The notes: a model not told the origin generated them from the sequence alone. A stretch of DNA of 7,106 nt from Candidatus Cellulosilyticum pullistercoris (GCA_018883705.1 JAHLFQ010000025.1:1-7106), one strand, 5' to 3'. Shown: positions 1 through 6,852, counted from the stretch's first letter. A program made the numbers and translations.

Positions 1-1330
1 TGATAGGGCAATAGGTACTAAGAAGTTGGGTTGGAATTTGGCTATTATATTGAATGGTTGTACCATGAAATCGATCATTTTGCTTTTGATGAGCTTTTAA
101 TACGAGCTTAATCATATCTCCAGAAGAAAGGGTTTCATCAGCTTCTAGCTCTTTTAGTGTTGGTACATGTGTTTCTAAATGTATATCTACTCGATCAATA
201 AGTGGAGCCGAAAGTTTAGAAAGATATTTTTTGATACTTTGTAGTGAACAGGAACATCTAGAAGTATCTGGATAGTAACCACAAGGACAAGGATTACTTG
301 CAGATAAGAATAGAAAATGTGCAGGGTAAGTGAGACTCATTTGAGATCTAGACAATGTAATACTATGTGATTCTAAGGGTTGTCTAAGCATTTCTAGTGC
401 TTGTTTATTAAATTCTAGTAATTCATCTAAGAAAAGTACACCAAGGTGAGCTAAACTAATTTCACCAGGTTTAGGATGAATGCCACCACCCGTTAAACCT
501 AAATGAGAGATCGTATGATGTGGTGCTCTAAAAGGGCGATGTTTGATAATTTCATAGTCGGGGAGCTGGTTTGCAACACTATAAATTTTGGTAATCTCAA
601 TACATTCTTCCTCTGTAGGAGGTGGAAGAATAGTAGGTAATCTTTGAGCGAGCATTGTCTTTCCTGATCCAGGTGGGCCAATAAGAATCGCATTATGATA
701 GCCAGCCGCACAAAGAAGTAACCCTCTTTTGGCATGCATTTGACCCCGGACATCTGAATAATCAATAGTAGGAGGTGGGGTTTTAGAAGAGGAGCCTAAC
801 GAAAGACAAGGCTTTAAGGGTGCTTCTTTATTAATATAGGCAACAACTTCACGTAAGTGATGAGCTAGATAAATCTCTAGGTTATGAAGCAAAGAAGCTT
901 CAGCATGATTATCATTAGGGATAATGCATTGAATAGGATGATTCGACATACTACATAGTAGGGGGAGAAGACCTCTTACACCACGAATAGAGCCATCTAA
1001 TGCAAGTTCACCAATAAAAATTTTTTGGTGGAGTGCTTGAGATGGAAATACACCTAGACAACATAAGATACCTAGTGCAATCGGTAGATCATATAAGCAA
1101 CCTTCTTTTTTGATATCTGCAGGAGCTAGGTTCACTGTAATATGACAAATAGGAAACTGAAATCCACTATTTTTAATGGCACTTTTGACACGTTCTTTAG
1201 CTTCCTTGACTGCAGAATCAGGAAGTCCCACAATATCGAAGCCAGGAAGTCCATCTTGTAAATCGATTTCAACATCTATTGGAAGTGCTTCTACACCGTT
1301 TAATGTGTAGCTGTTTAATTTACAAAACAT
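1..1330 (-). CDS. comM: ComM/YifB-family Mg-chelatase-like AAA+ ATPase (C-terminus beyond window)
   Basis: The minus-strand frame is open from ATG at 1330 to the left edge, giving 443 codons without a stop. Family members are about 505-510 residues, so roughly 65 C-terminal residues are missing. Visible parts are the N-terminal ChlI-type domain (residues about 20-170, with DGLPGFDIVGLPDSAVKEA at 26-44), Walker A GPPGSGKT at 218-225, FRAPHHTIS at 267-275, Walker B LGVLFLDE at 296-303, a cysteine cluster CPCGYYPDTSRCSC at 348-361 that could bind zinc, and the arginine-finger region SAPLIDRVDIHLE at 374-386. In Gram-negative bacteria ComM is a hexameric branch-migration helicase that extends recombination of incoming DNA during transformation; its role in Clostridia is inferred from homology. 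The start is supported by a Shine-Dalgarno GAAAGGA (1338-1344) seven bases upstream and by the usual family N-terminus. It is divergent from dprA. Confidence 0.95.
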   Translation of the reverse strand, partial: MFCKLNSYTLNGVEALPIDVEIDLQDGLPGFDIVGLPDSAVKEAKERVKSAIKNSGFQFPICHITVNLAPADIKKEGCLYDLPIALGILCCLGVFPSQALHQKIFIGELALDGSIRGVRGLLPLLCSMSNHPIQCIIPNDNHAEASLLHNLEIYLAHHLREVVAYINKEAPLKPCLSLGSSSKTPPPTIDYSDVRGQMHAKRGLLLCAAGYHNAILIGPPGSGKTMLAQRLPTILPPPTEEECIEITKIYSVANQLPDYEIIKHRPFRAPHHTISHLGLTGGGIHPKPGEISLAHLGVLFLDELLEFNKQALEMLRQPLESHSITLSRSQMSLTYPAHFLFLSASNPCPCGYYPDTSRCSCSLQSIKKYLSKLSAPLIDRVDIHLETHVPTLKELEADETLSSGDMIKLVLKAHQKQNDRFHGTTIQYNSQIPTQLLSTYCPI

Positions 1331-1364
1331 TAGGGTATCCTTTCTATGATTATTTTATGAATAA

Positions 1365-1394
1365 AGTATTCCCTTAAAAGGAAAAATTAATCAA
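1365..1394 (-). promoter_or_regulatory. Possible sigma-A promoter for comM
   Basis: Read on the minus strand, TTGATT (1389-1394) is followed after 18 bases by AATACT (1365-1370), upstream of the comM Shine-Dalgarno. Both hexamers are imperfect and the region is AT-rich, so this is only a candidate. It would overlap the CodY-like box and the -35 region of the divergent dprA promoter. Confidence 0.35.
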
Positions 1395-1409
1395 AAATAT
1401 TAGAAAATT
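1395..1409. promoter_or_regulatory. Candidate CodY box at the dprA promoter
   Basis: The sequence AAATATTAGAAAATT matches the published CodY consensus AATTTTCWGAAAATT at 12 of 15 positions. The right half (W, G, AAAATT) is perfect; the mismatches are at positions 3, 5 and 7. It ends five bases before the dprA -10 hexamer, where a bound repressor would block polymerase, and it also lies at the start of the divergent comM promoter candidate. The codY gene is in this same window. Chance matches are possible in DNA this AT-rich. Confidence 0.35.
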
Positions 1410-1414
1410 AAATT

Positions 1415-1420
1415 TATAAT
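1415..1420 (+). promoter_or_regulatory. -10 element of the dprA-topA promoter
   Basis: A consensus TATAAT lies 18 bases before the dprA start codon. The expected -35 window (1392-1397) reads CAAAAA and is very poor, so recognition would rest on the -10. Transcription would begin near 1427, leaving a leader of only about 12 bases that barely includes the ribosome binding site. Confidence 0.45.
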
Positions 1421-1438
1421 AGACAAAGTGGTGATTAA

Positions 1439-2536
1439 ATGAGTACAATATATGATATCTGGTTTCAAAGACTGAATGCATCGGTGTATATTAAAAAAAT
1501 GATTTTAGAAAAAGTAAAAAGTATTGAAGAGATCTATAAGGCCTCTGATATAACTTATAAAATGTGGGGATTAACAGATTTGGCCATAGCGCGTATCGAA
1601 GCAAGTAAAAAAACTTTAAGAGATTGTGAAGCTGTTTGGAGAGAGGCGGATAAGGAACAAATAGAGATAGTCGGTTACTTTGATGTAGATTATCCTAAAT
1701 TATTGAGAGAAATTCCCGATCCTCCTATCGTTTTATATGTAAAAGGACATAAAGAATTACTAAATCAAACAACGATAGGAATAGTAGGTGCAAGGAAATG
1801 TACAGAGTATGGTTATCATAAGGCTGTACGACTTGGTAAAGAGTTAAGTGAGTACAATATTGTTGTTATTAGTGGCATGGCAATGGGCATTGATGCGGCT
1901 GCTCATTATGGTGCATTAGAATCAGGGACATCTATAGGTGTACTGGGAACAGGGGTTGATTTATGCTATCCTAATTGTAATATAGGAATTTATAGAAAAC
2001 TCATTGAGAAGGGATGTCTTATATCTGAGTATGAGCCTCATACACAAGCTAGGCCCTATCATTTTCCAAGGCGTAACCGTATTATTAGTGGCATGTCCTA
2101 TGGCGTCGTTGTAGTGGAGGCAGCAGCAAGAAGTGGTTCTTTAATTACGGCGCAGCTTGCTTTGGATTATGGAAGAGAAGTATATGCTGTTCCAGGTGAA
2201 GCAGTTAGTAAGTTAAGTAAGGGAACAAATGAACTTATTGAAAGTGGTGCTAAATGTGCTTTTTCTGCCTTAGACATTATAGAAGAATTATCGCAAGGAT
2301 TAAGTATAAAAAATGAGATAATAAAGAAAAATAGTGATAAAATGCATAATCAACTTGCACAAGATGAGAGGATAGTATATGCTTATGTAAGTCAGGAACC
2401 TATTTTTATATTAAATTTACAAGAGTTATTAGTAAGAACACAACTTTCCTATGAAAGAATAAATACAAGTTTATTACAATTAGAAATTAAAGGACTTATA
2501 AAAAGATTACCAGGGGAAAGGTATGTACGTATTTAA
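1439..2536 (+). CDS. dprA: DNA-processing protein DprA (Smf), RecA loader in transformation
   Basis: The 365-residue protein has the complete DprA layout. An N-terminal SAM-like region (about 1-65) is followed by the Rossmann-fold core (about 75-285) with GIVGARKCTEYG at 114-125, SGMAMGIDAAAH at 145-156, VLGTGVDLCYP at 168-178, the FPRRNRIISG motif at 209-218, EAAARSGSLITA at 227-238 and VPGE at 251-254. The C-terminal winged-helix domain covers about 305-365. DprA binds incoming single-stranded DNA and loads RecA on it in the cytoplasm; this role is known from the family. The start is fixed by an in-frame TAA directly before the ATG and by GGTGAT (1430-1435), a weak Shine-Dalgarno matching the 3' part of the usual AGGAGGTGAT. 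The gene diverges from comM and is followed after 12 bases by topA, so the two are probably one operon. Confidence 0.97.
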   Translation: MSTIYDIWFQRLNASVYIKKMILEKVKSIEEIYKASDITYKMWGLTDLAIARIEASKKTLRDCEAVWREADKEQIEIVGYFDVDYPKLLREIPDPPIVLYVKGHKELLNQTTIGIVGARKCTEYGYHKAVRLGKELSEYNIVVISGMAMGIDAAAHYGALESGTSIGVLGTGVDLCYPNCNIGIYRKLIEKGCLISEYEPHTQARPYHFPRRNRIISGMSYGVVVVEAAARSGSLITAQLALDYGREVYAVPGEAVSKLSKGTNELIESGAKCAFSALDIIEELSQGLSIKNEIIKKNSDKMHNQLAQDERIVYAYVSQEPIFILNLQELLVRTQLSYERINTSLLQLEIKGLIKRLPGERYVRI

Positions 2537-2548
2537 GAGGAGGCAAAT

Positions 2549-4621
2549 ATGGCTGATAATTTAGTAATTGTTGAATCAGCAGCTAAAGTGAATACAATAA
2601 GCCGCTTTTTAGGCAAAAATTATAAAGTAGAAGCATCTATTGGACATGTTAGAGATTTACCTAAAAGTCAATTAGGTGTAGATATAGAAAATAACTATGA
2701 ACCTAAATACATTACCATTAGGGGAAAAGGTGAATTATTACAAAAGATGCGTAAAGATGCAAAAAGCGCTAAGTGTATTTATCTCGCAACTGACCCTGAC
2801 CGTGAAGGGGAAGCTATTTCGTGGCATTTATATCATGCACTCAGATTACAAGATAAGAAAGTATGCCGCATTACATTTAATGAAATTACAGAGCAAGCTG
2901 TTAAAGAAGCAATTAAACATCCTAGAACGATTAATATGGATTTAGTAGATGCGCAACAAGCAAGACGTGTGCTAGATCGTCTTGTAGGTTATCAAATTAG
3001 TCCAATTTTATGGAAAAAAGTGAGAAAAGGATTAAGTGCAGGACGTGTTCAATCGGTTACTTTACGACTAATTAGTGATCGAGATAAGCAAATTAAAGAA
3101 TTCGTTGAAGAAGAATACTGGAGTATTACAGCAAACTTACGCCAAGGTAAGGGAAAAGCCTTTGAAGCAACGCTAGAGAGTAAACAGGGTGAAAAATTTG
3201 AAATTAGAAATGAAGCAGAGGCTAATGCAATTATTAAGGCATGTGAAAAAGGTGATTTTAAAGTAGTAAGTAGTAAAAAAGGAACGCGTATTAGAAATAC
3301 AGTGCTTCCATTTACAACGAGTACATTACAGCAAGAAGCAGCTAAGCATCTTGGATTTTCTACACAAAAAACAATGAATATTGCACAACAACTTTATGAA
3401 GGCATTAAAGTAGGGAAAAAAGAAGTTGGTGTGGTCACATATATCCGTACAGACTCTGTTCGAATTGCTGATAAGGCAAAGGAAGAGGCGATTCATTACA
3501 TTGAAACTAAATATGGTAAAAGTTACTTAGGAGATCAAAAAGTAAAAGATAAGAGCAAGAAGTCAAATGTTCAAGATGCCCATGAGGCAATTAGGCCAAC
3601 GTATATGGAATATGAGCCTAGTGAAATTAAAGAATACTTATCTAGAGATCAGTTTCGACTTTACCAAATGATTTGGAATCGTTTTATTGCAAGTCAAATG
3701 GCAGCAGCTCAGTTTGAAACTTATTCTATTAAGATTCAAAATGGAGACTATATTTTTAAAGCTTCGTATTCTATTGAGTTATTTGATGGGTTTTTAAAAG
3801 TTTATAATTTGGGAGAAGAAAAGATAAAAAAAGAGGCTAAATTTAATGTGAGTGAAGGAGATCATCTAGAGTGTGGTAGTATCATCCCAAATCAACATTT
3901 TACACAGCCACCTGCTCACTTCTCTGAGGCTACTTTAGTAAAGGCATTAGAGGAGAACGGAGTAGGAAGACCAAGTACTTATGCACCAACTATTACTACT
4001 TTACTTGCGAGAGGTTATATTGTGAAGGAAAACAAGGTCCTTTATATTACTGAGCTTGGTGAAGTGGTTAATCAGATTATGTGTGAATATTTCGATGAAA
4101 TTGTTGATGTAGATTTTACAGCTAACATGGAACGTATTTTAGATGAAATTGCTTCTGGTAATGTAGAATGGAAAGAGATTATTAAATCCTTTTATCCAAA
4201 TTTCCACAAAACAGTTGAATATGCAGAAAATCAAATTGAAAATATTGATTTAACAGAAACAACAGATATTCCTTGTGATAAATGTGGAACACATATGATC
4301 GTTCGTTATGGTAAATACGGTAAGTTTTTGGGGTGTCCAAACTTCCCGGATTGTAATGGGACAAAACCATGGTTTGAAGATATTGGAGTAGCTTGTCCAG
4401 AATGTGGTGGTAAAGTTTTACTCAAGAAGACTAAAAAGGGACGTACCTATTTTGGATGTGAACATAATGGTAATACTTGTGAATTTATGTCTTGGGATAG
4501 ACCAACAGGAGAGAAATGCCCAGTATGTGGAGAGGCATTAGTAGAAAAAGGGAATTCAAAAAATAAAAAAATTATATGCCGAAATTCGAAATGTAATTAT
4601 GGTAAACAAAATAAAAGTTAG
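2549..4621 (+). CDS. topA: DNA topoisomerase I (type IA)
   Basis: This 690-residue enzyme relaxes negatively supercoiled DNA by passing strands through a transient single-strand break. The N-terminal Toprim domain has Glu9 in VIVESAAK (6-13) and the acidic motif TDPDREGEAISWHL (81-94), which bind Mg2+. LDRLVGYQISPILW (142-155) and LSAGRVQSV (162-170) are typical family signatures. The catalytic tyrosine is Tyr298 in TYIRTDS (297-303), and GVGRPSTYAP at 471-480 is the usual later motif. Three C-terminal four-cysteine zinc ribbons follow: C576/C579/C596/C602, C616/C619/C637/C644 and C657/C660/C677/C682. Length and layout are normal for Firmicutes. One oddity is that the signature normally written SPAK reads SAAK (Ala11). 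AGGAGG (2538-2543) lies five bases before the ATG and starts just after the dprA stop codon, which suggests coupled expression with dprA. Confidence 0.98.
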   Translation: MADNLVIVESAAKVNTISRFLGKNYKVEASIGHVRDLPKSQLGVDIENNYEPKYITIRGKGELLQKMRKDAKSAKCIYLATDPDREGEAISWHLYHALRLQDKKVCRITFNEITEQAVKEAIKHPRTINMDLVDAQQARRVLDRLVGYQISPILWKKVRKGLSAGRVQSVTLRLISDRDKQIKEFVEEEYWSITANLRQGKGKAFEATLESKQGEKFEIRNEAEANAIIKACEKGDFKVVSSKKGTRIRNTVLPFTTSTLQQEAAKHLGFSTQKTMNIAQQLYEGIKVGKKEVGVVTYIRTDSVRIADKAKEEAIHYIETKYGKSYLGDQKVKDKSKKSNVQDAHEAIRPTYMEYEPSEIKEYLSRDQFRLYQMIWNRFIASQMAAAQFETYSIKIQNGDYIFKASYSIELFDGFLKVYNLGEEKIKKEAKFNVSEGDHLECGSIIPNQHFTQPPAHFSEATLVKALEENGVGRPSTYAPTITTLLARGYIVKENKVLYITELGEVVNQIMCEYFDEIVDVDFTANMERILDEIASGNVEWKEIIKSFYPNFHKTVEYAENQIENIDLTETTDIPCDKCGTHMIVRYGKYGKFLGCPNFPDCNGTKPWFEDIGVACPECGGKVLLKKTKKGRTYFGCEHNGNTCEFMSWDRPTGEKCPVCGEALVEKGNSKNKKIICRNSKCNYGKQNKS

Positions 4622-4707
4622 TTTACAATTTGTTAAATATTTTTAGTATTAATGTTTACAAATGTATATTGAGTTTTTTGTCAAATTATGTTAAGATTTG
4701 TTTATAC

Positions 4708-4739
4708 AAGACAAAGTTGTAGCACAACTTTGTCTTTTT
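4708..4739 (+). terminator. Intrinsic terminator of the dprA-topA unit
   Basis: An 11-bp perfect stem pairs 4710-4720 (GACAAAGTTGT) with 4724-4734 (ACAACTTTGTC) around a 3-base loop AGC. A4708-A4709 can add two more pairs with T4735-T4736. A run of five T follows at 4735-4739. It lies about 90 bases after the topA stop and before the codY promoter region, so codY is likely transcribed on its own. The preceding DNA (4622-4707) is AT-rich, contains GTTTACAA twice (4621-4628 and 4654-4661) and shows no gene. Confidence 0.88.
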
Positions 4740-4762
4740 AAATGGTAAAGTGTATATTTAAA

Positions 4763-4777
4763 AATTTTTAGAACATA
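4763..4777. promoter_or_regulatory. Candidate CodY box upstream of codY (autoregulation)
   Basis: AATTTTTAGAACATA matches the CodY consensus AATTTTCWGAAAATT at 12 of 15 positions, with mismatches at 7, 12 and 15. It lies 25 bases before the probable codY -10 hexamer, at or just upstream of the -35 position. The winged helix of the encoded CodY matches the Bacillus form closely, so the same DNA target is expected. The surrounding DNA is very AT-rich, which raises the chance of a fortuitous match. Confidence 0.4.
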
Positions 4778-4807
4778 CTAAAGTATATAAAACCTTTAGA
4801 GTATAAT
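4778..4807 (+). promoter_or_regulatory. Probable codY promoter
   Basis: A consensus -10 TATAAT is at 4802-4807, with a predicted start near 4814 and a leader of about 35 bases. No good -35 hexamer exists at 16-18 bases spacing. The spacer carries the inverted repeat CTAAAG (4778-4783) and CTTTAG (4794-4799), ten bases apart, which might be a protein site. Confidence 0.5.
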
Positions 4808-4848
4808 CATTAGAAGTTACGATTAAAACAAAATAAGGAGGACACAGA

Positions 4849-5607
4849 ATGTCTCAAGAATTATTACAGAAAATGCGTAAAGTAAATAGGTTATTACAAA
4901 GATTCGGATCTGACCGTGTTATTTTTTCAGATATTTGTGAAGTAATTAGCGATGTTGTAAGAGCTAATGCAATGGTAATAAGTACAAAAAGTAAAGTATT
5001 AGGTGTAAATAGTTCAATTCCACATAACTTTGCAAATGAAGACAATTACATTGATTATTCAGTGAATGATGAATTTTTAACAATTATGGACATTAAAGAA
5101 AATGTTGCATTAGACTCATTATTCCCATCAGCAGCAAATAGTGCAAACTATGTAGCATGTATCGTACCAATTATCGCAGCAGGACAAAGACTTGGTACAT
5201 TTGTACTTTACAAAGAAAAAAGTGAAGCAACTTTTAACACAGAAGATTTCATTTTAGCTGAATATGGTGCGACAATTGTTGCTGTTGAAATTTTAACATC
5301 ATTAAAAGATGAAAGCGATGAAGAAGAACGTAAAATTGCTGTTGTAAAATCTGCAATCGCAACATTATCTTACTCTGAACTTGAAGCAATCTTCCATATC
5401 TTTGAAAAACTTGATGGAACAGAAGGTCTTCTTATTGCAAGTAAGATTGCTGATAAAGTAGGTATTACACGTTCAGTAATTGTTAATGCTTTACGTAAAT
5501 TCGAAAGTGCAGGGGTTATTGAATCAAGATCTTTAGGTATGAAAGGAACATATATTAAAGTTCTTAATGATGCCTTATTAGATGAATTAAATAAATTACG
5601 TAAGTAA
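4849..5607 (+). CDS. codY: GTP-sensing global transcriptional repressor CodY
   Basis: CodY is a cytoplasmic dimeric regulator that, in studied Firmicutes, represses amino-acid biosynthesis, transport, competence and other stationary-phase genes when GTP and branched-chain amino acids are plentiful. The 252-residue protein has an N-terminal GAF effector domain (about 1-150; VPIIAAGQRLGTF at 106-118 and ILAEYGATIV at 135-144), a linker helix, and a C-terminal winged helix (about 165-240). The helix-turn-helix GITRSVIVNALRKFESAGV (205-223) and SRSLGMKGTYIKV (226-238) are essentially the Bacillus sequence. The effector domain is shorter than the Bacillus one (whole protein about 259 residues there) and has no arginine from 39 to 113, so the equivalent of ligand-binding Arg61 is missing. 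The start is fixed by AAGGAGG (4835-4841), seven bases upstream. The gene sits between two terminators and is probably monocistronic. The trmFO, xerC and hslVU genes that separate topA from codY in B. subtilis are absent here. Confidence 0.97.
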   Translation: MSQELLQKMRKVNRLLQRFGSDRVIFSDICEVISDVVRANAMVISTKSKVLGVNSSIPHNFANEDNYIDYSVNDEFLTIMDIKENVALDSLFPSAANSANYVACIVPIIAAGQRLGTFVLYKEKSEATFNTEDFILAEYGATIVAVEILTSLKDESDEEERKIAVVKSAIATLSYSELEAIFHIFEKLDGTEGLLIASKIADKVGITRSVIVNALRKFESAGVIESRSLGMKGTYIKVLNDALLDELNKLRK

Positions 5608-5622
5608 TTATAATGATAAAAG

Positions 5623-5668
5623 GAAAAAGTGCTATTATGCAATGCAGATTGTATAATAGCACTTTTTC
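5623..5668. terminator. Long bidirectional terminator between convergent codY and ylbJ
   Basis: The arms 5623-5638 and 5653-5668 are perfect inverted repeats of 16 bp (GAAAAAGTGCTATTAT and its complement). Five more pairs, one of them G-T, continue inward to a 4-base loop GCAG at 5644-5647, so the stem reaches 21 bp. Each strand carries five T near the 3' base of the stem. It lies 15 bases after the codY stop and about 50 bases after the ylbJ stop in the opposite direction, so it can end both transcripts. Confidence 0.9.
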
Positions 5669-5719
5669 TATGTAAAATAGGTGAGTTAAAGCTAATGAAC
5701 CGTTATAATAGAAGTTAGG

Positions 5720-6820
5720 TTATGCAGAATGATGTAGAGGCGTGCGAGGAGTAAAGGTAAAGTATCCGATAAGAAGGCATAGACATAACATGAGAAGTCC
5801 TTGTAGGAGAGTGGAAGAAGAAAGTGTTAAGGATGTTCCATAGGTATACAAGGCGTAAAATGGATAAATAATTAAGGTAAAACTAAAGCTTAGTAAACCC
5901 TGTAAGCATTTAGAAATGAAATAAGTTTTTGTACTAAGGGAACAACCTTCTAGGACATATAATGTTTGAAAATAAACGCATAAACCACCAAATCCAATAA
6001 TTGCAGCAATTAACGCAAGGGTATAAACAGAAAAAGGTGTAACTAAGCTGAGTATATGAGAACCGTTTGAGAGCTCAAGAAAACCAGAGAAAACACCTTT
6101 AAAAAGAGTGCTAACTACAGGGGAAGAGAAGGCAAGATTAATGAGCGTGTTAGCAAGTGGTGTTTGAGTAAGTAGAGCTGTAATGACAGAAAATAAGATG
6201 ATATAGCCTCCAACACAAACAATGGTTTCCATAGCATTCATGACACCTTGATTGAGAAGATAAGAGAAGGAAGGACTAGTATTAGAAGCATAAGGTGCCT
6301 TATTTCTAGAAGAATATAGGGTGTGATTGCGAGTAGTAAGGATACTCATAGCGAGTGCTGATAGTAAGTGAATAAAGAATAAAAAATAACCTATGCTTGT
6401 ACAGGAAAGCATGGCAGTACCAATTGTACCGACGATAAATAAGGGGCCACAATTATTTGAAAAGCAAAGTGTAAGCTCTGCCTCCTCCTTAGTGAGTTTA
6501 TGATCCATGTATAGATTTTTTACAATTTTAGCACCCATTGGATAGCCCGCAATAAGTCCCATGATAAAGGCAAAGAAACTATAGCCAGGCAGGTGCCAAA
6601 GCTTTTTAGAAAGTGGAGAGCTAAAGGCAATAAGTTTTCTAAGACCATCTAATGGTACGAGAATATTAATGAAAATCATAAAGGGTAGTAAAGAAGGAAG
6701 TACTTTATTAAACCAAAGTAATAGTCCATTTTGAGCAGATTGTAAGCAAAGATTAGGGAATAGAAGTAGTAGAAGCATAAGCAGAATGATTATAAAAGTA
6801 AGTAACATTTTTTTTTTCAT
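5720..6820 (-). CDS. ylbJ: Sporulation integral membrane protein YlbJ (nucleoside-recognition/Gate family)
   Basis: The 366-residue protein is very hydrophobic, with roughly eight or more predicted membrane segments beginning at residues 5-21, and it resembles YlbJ. Family signatures are LWFNKVLPSLLPF (35-47), GLIAGYPMGAK (88-98), CFSNNCGPLFIVGTIGTAML (119-138), and in the second half FSGFLELSNGSH (244-255) and GFGGLCVYFQ (277-286). The two Gate-type halves are separated by a hydrophilic loop at about 163-185. In B. subtilis ylbJ belongs to the sigma-E mother-cell regulon and is needed for normal spore formation; the transported molecule is not established here. AAGGAGG (complement of 6826-6832) sits five bases before the ATG. 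Codons 2-5 contain a run of ten A, and ATG at codon 5 is a possible second start. It has its own sigma-E-like promoter and converges on codY. Confidence 0.9.
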   Translation of the reverse strand: MKKKMLLTFIIILLMLLLLLFPNLCLQSAQNGLLLWFNKVLPSLLPFMIFINILVPLDGLRKLIAFSSPLSKKLWHLPGYSFFAFIMGLIAGYPMGAKIVKNLYMDHKLTKEEAELTLCFSNNCGPLFIVGTIGTAMLSCTSIGYFLFFIHLLSALAMSILTTRNHTLYSSRNKAPYASNTSPSFSYLLNQGVMNAMETIVCVGGYIILFSVITALLTQTPLANTLINLAFSSPVVSTLFKGVFSGFLELSNGSHILSLVTPFSVYTLALIAAIIGFGGLCVYFQTLYVLEGCSLSTKTYFISKCLQGLLSFSFTLIIYPFYALYTYGTSLTLSSSTLLQGLLMLCLCLLIGYFTFTPRTPLHHSA

Positions 6821-6852
6821 AGAAACCTCCTTAGTTTGTCCATATCTATGTC

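Noticed and set aside
499..765. An 88-codon minus-strand frame starting with ATG
   Set aside because: It lies in another frame inside comM, which has clear family motifs across the same bases; its translation shows no recognisable feature.
1896..1898. DprA motif with SGMAMGIDAAAH instead of the frequent SGLARGIDAAAH
   Set aside because: This position varies in the family and the rest of the motif is intact, so it is not a sign of lost function.
2697..2945. An 82-codon plus-strand frame
   Set aside because: It overlaps the Toprim-coding part of topA out of frame, has no convincing ribosome binding site and no recognisable product.
4182..4370. A 62-codon minus-strand frame
   Set aside because: It is antisense to the end of topA including the first zinc ribbon, with no regulatory signals of its own.
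4621..4661. Direct repeat GTTTACAA (4621-4628 and 4654-4661)
   Set aside because: Only two copies, eight bases long, in AT-rich DNA, with no conserved spacing or further copies; not enough for an operator or iteron claim.
4678..4706. Promoter-like TTGTCA, 17 bases, TTTATA just before the topA terminator, hinting at a small RNA
   Set aside because: The -10 matches only three of six bases, and the predicted transcript would run straight into the terminator hairpin. AT-rich DNA gives such pairs by chance.
4854..5045. A 63-codon minus-strand frame
   Set aside because: It is antisense to the N-terminal part of codY and has no regulatory signals of its own.
5370..5642. A 90-codon minus-strand frame
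   Set aside because: It is antisense to the conserved codY winged helix and begins inside the long terminator hairpin.
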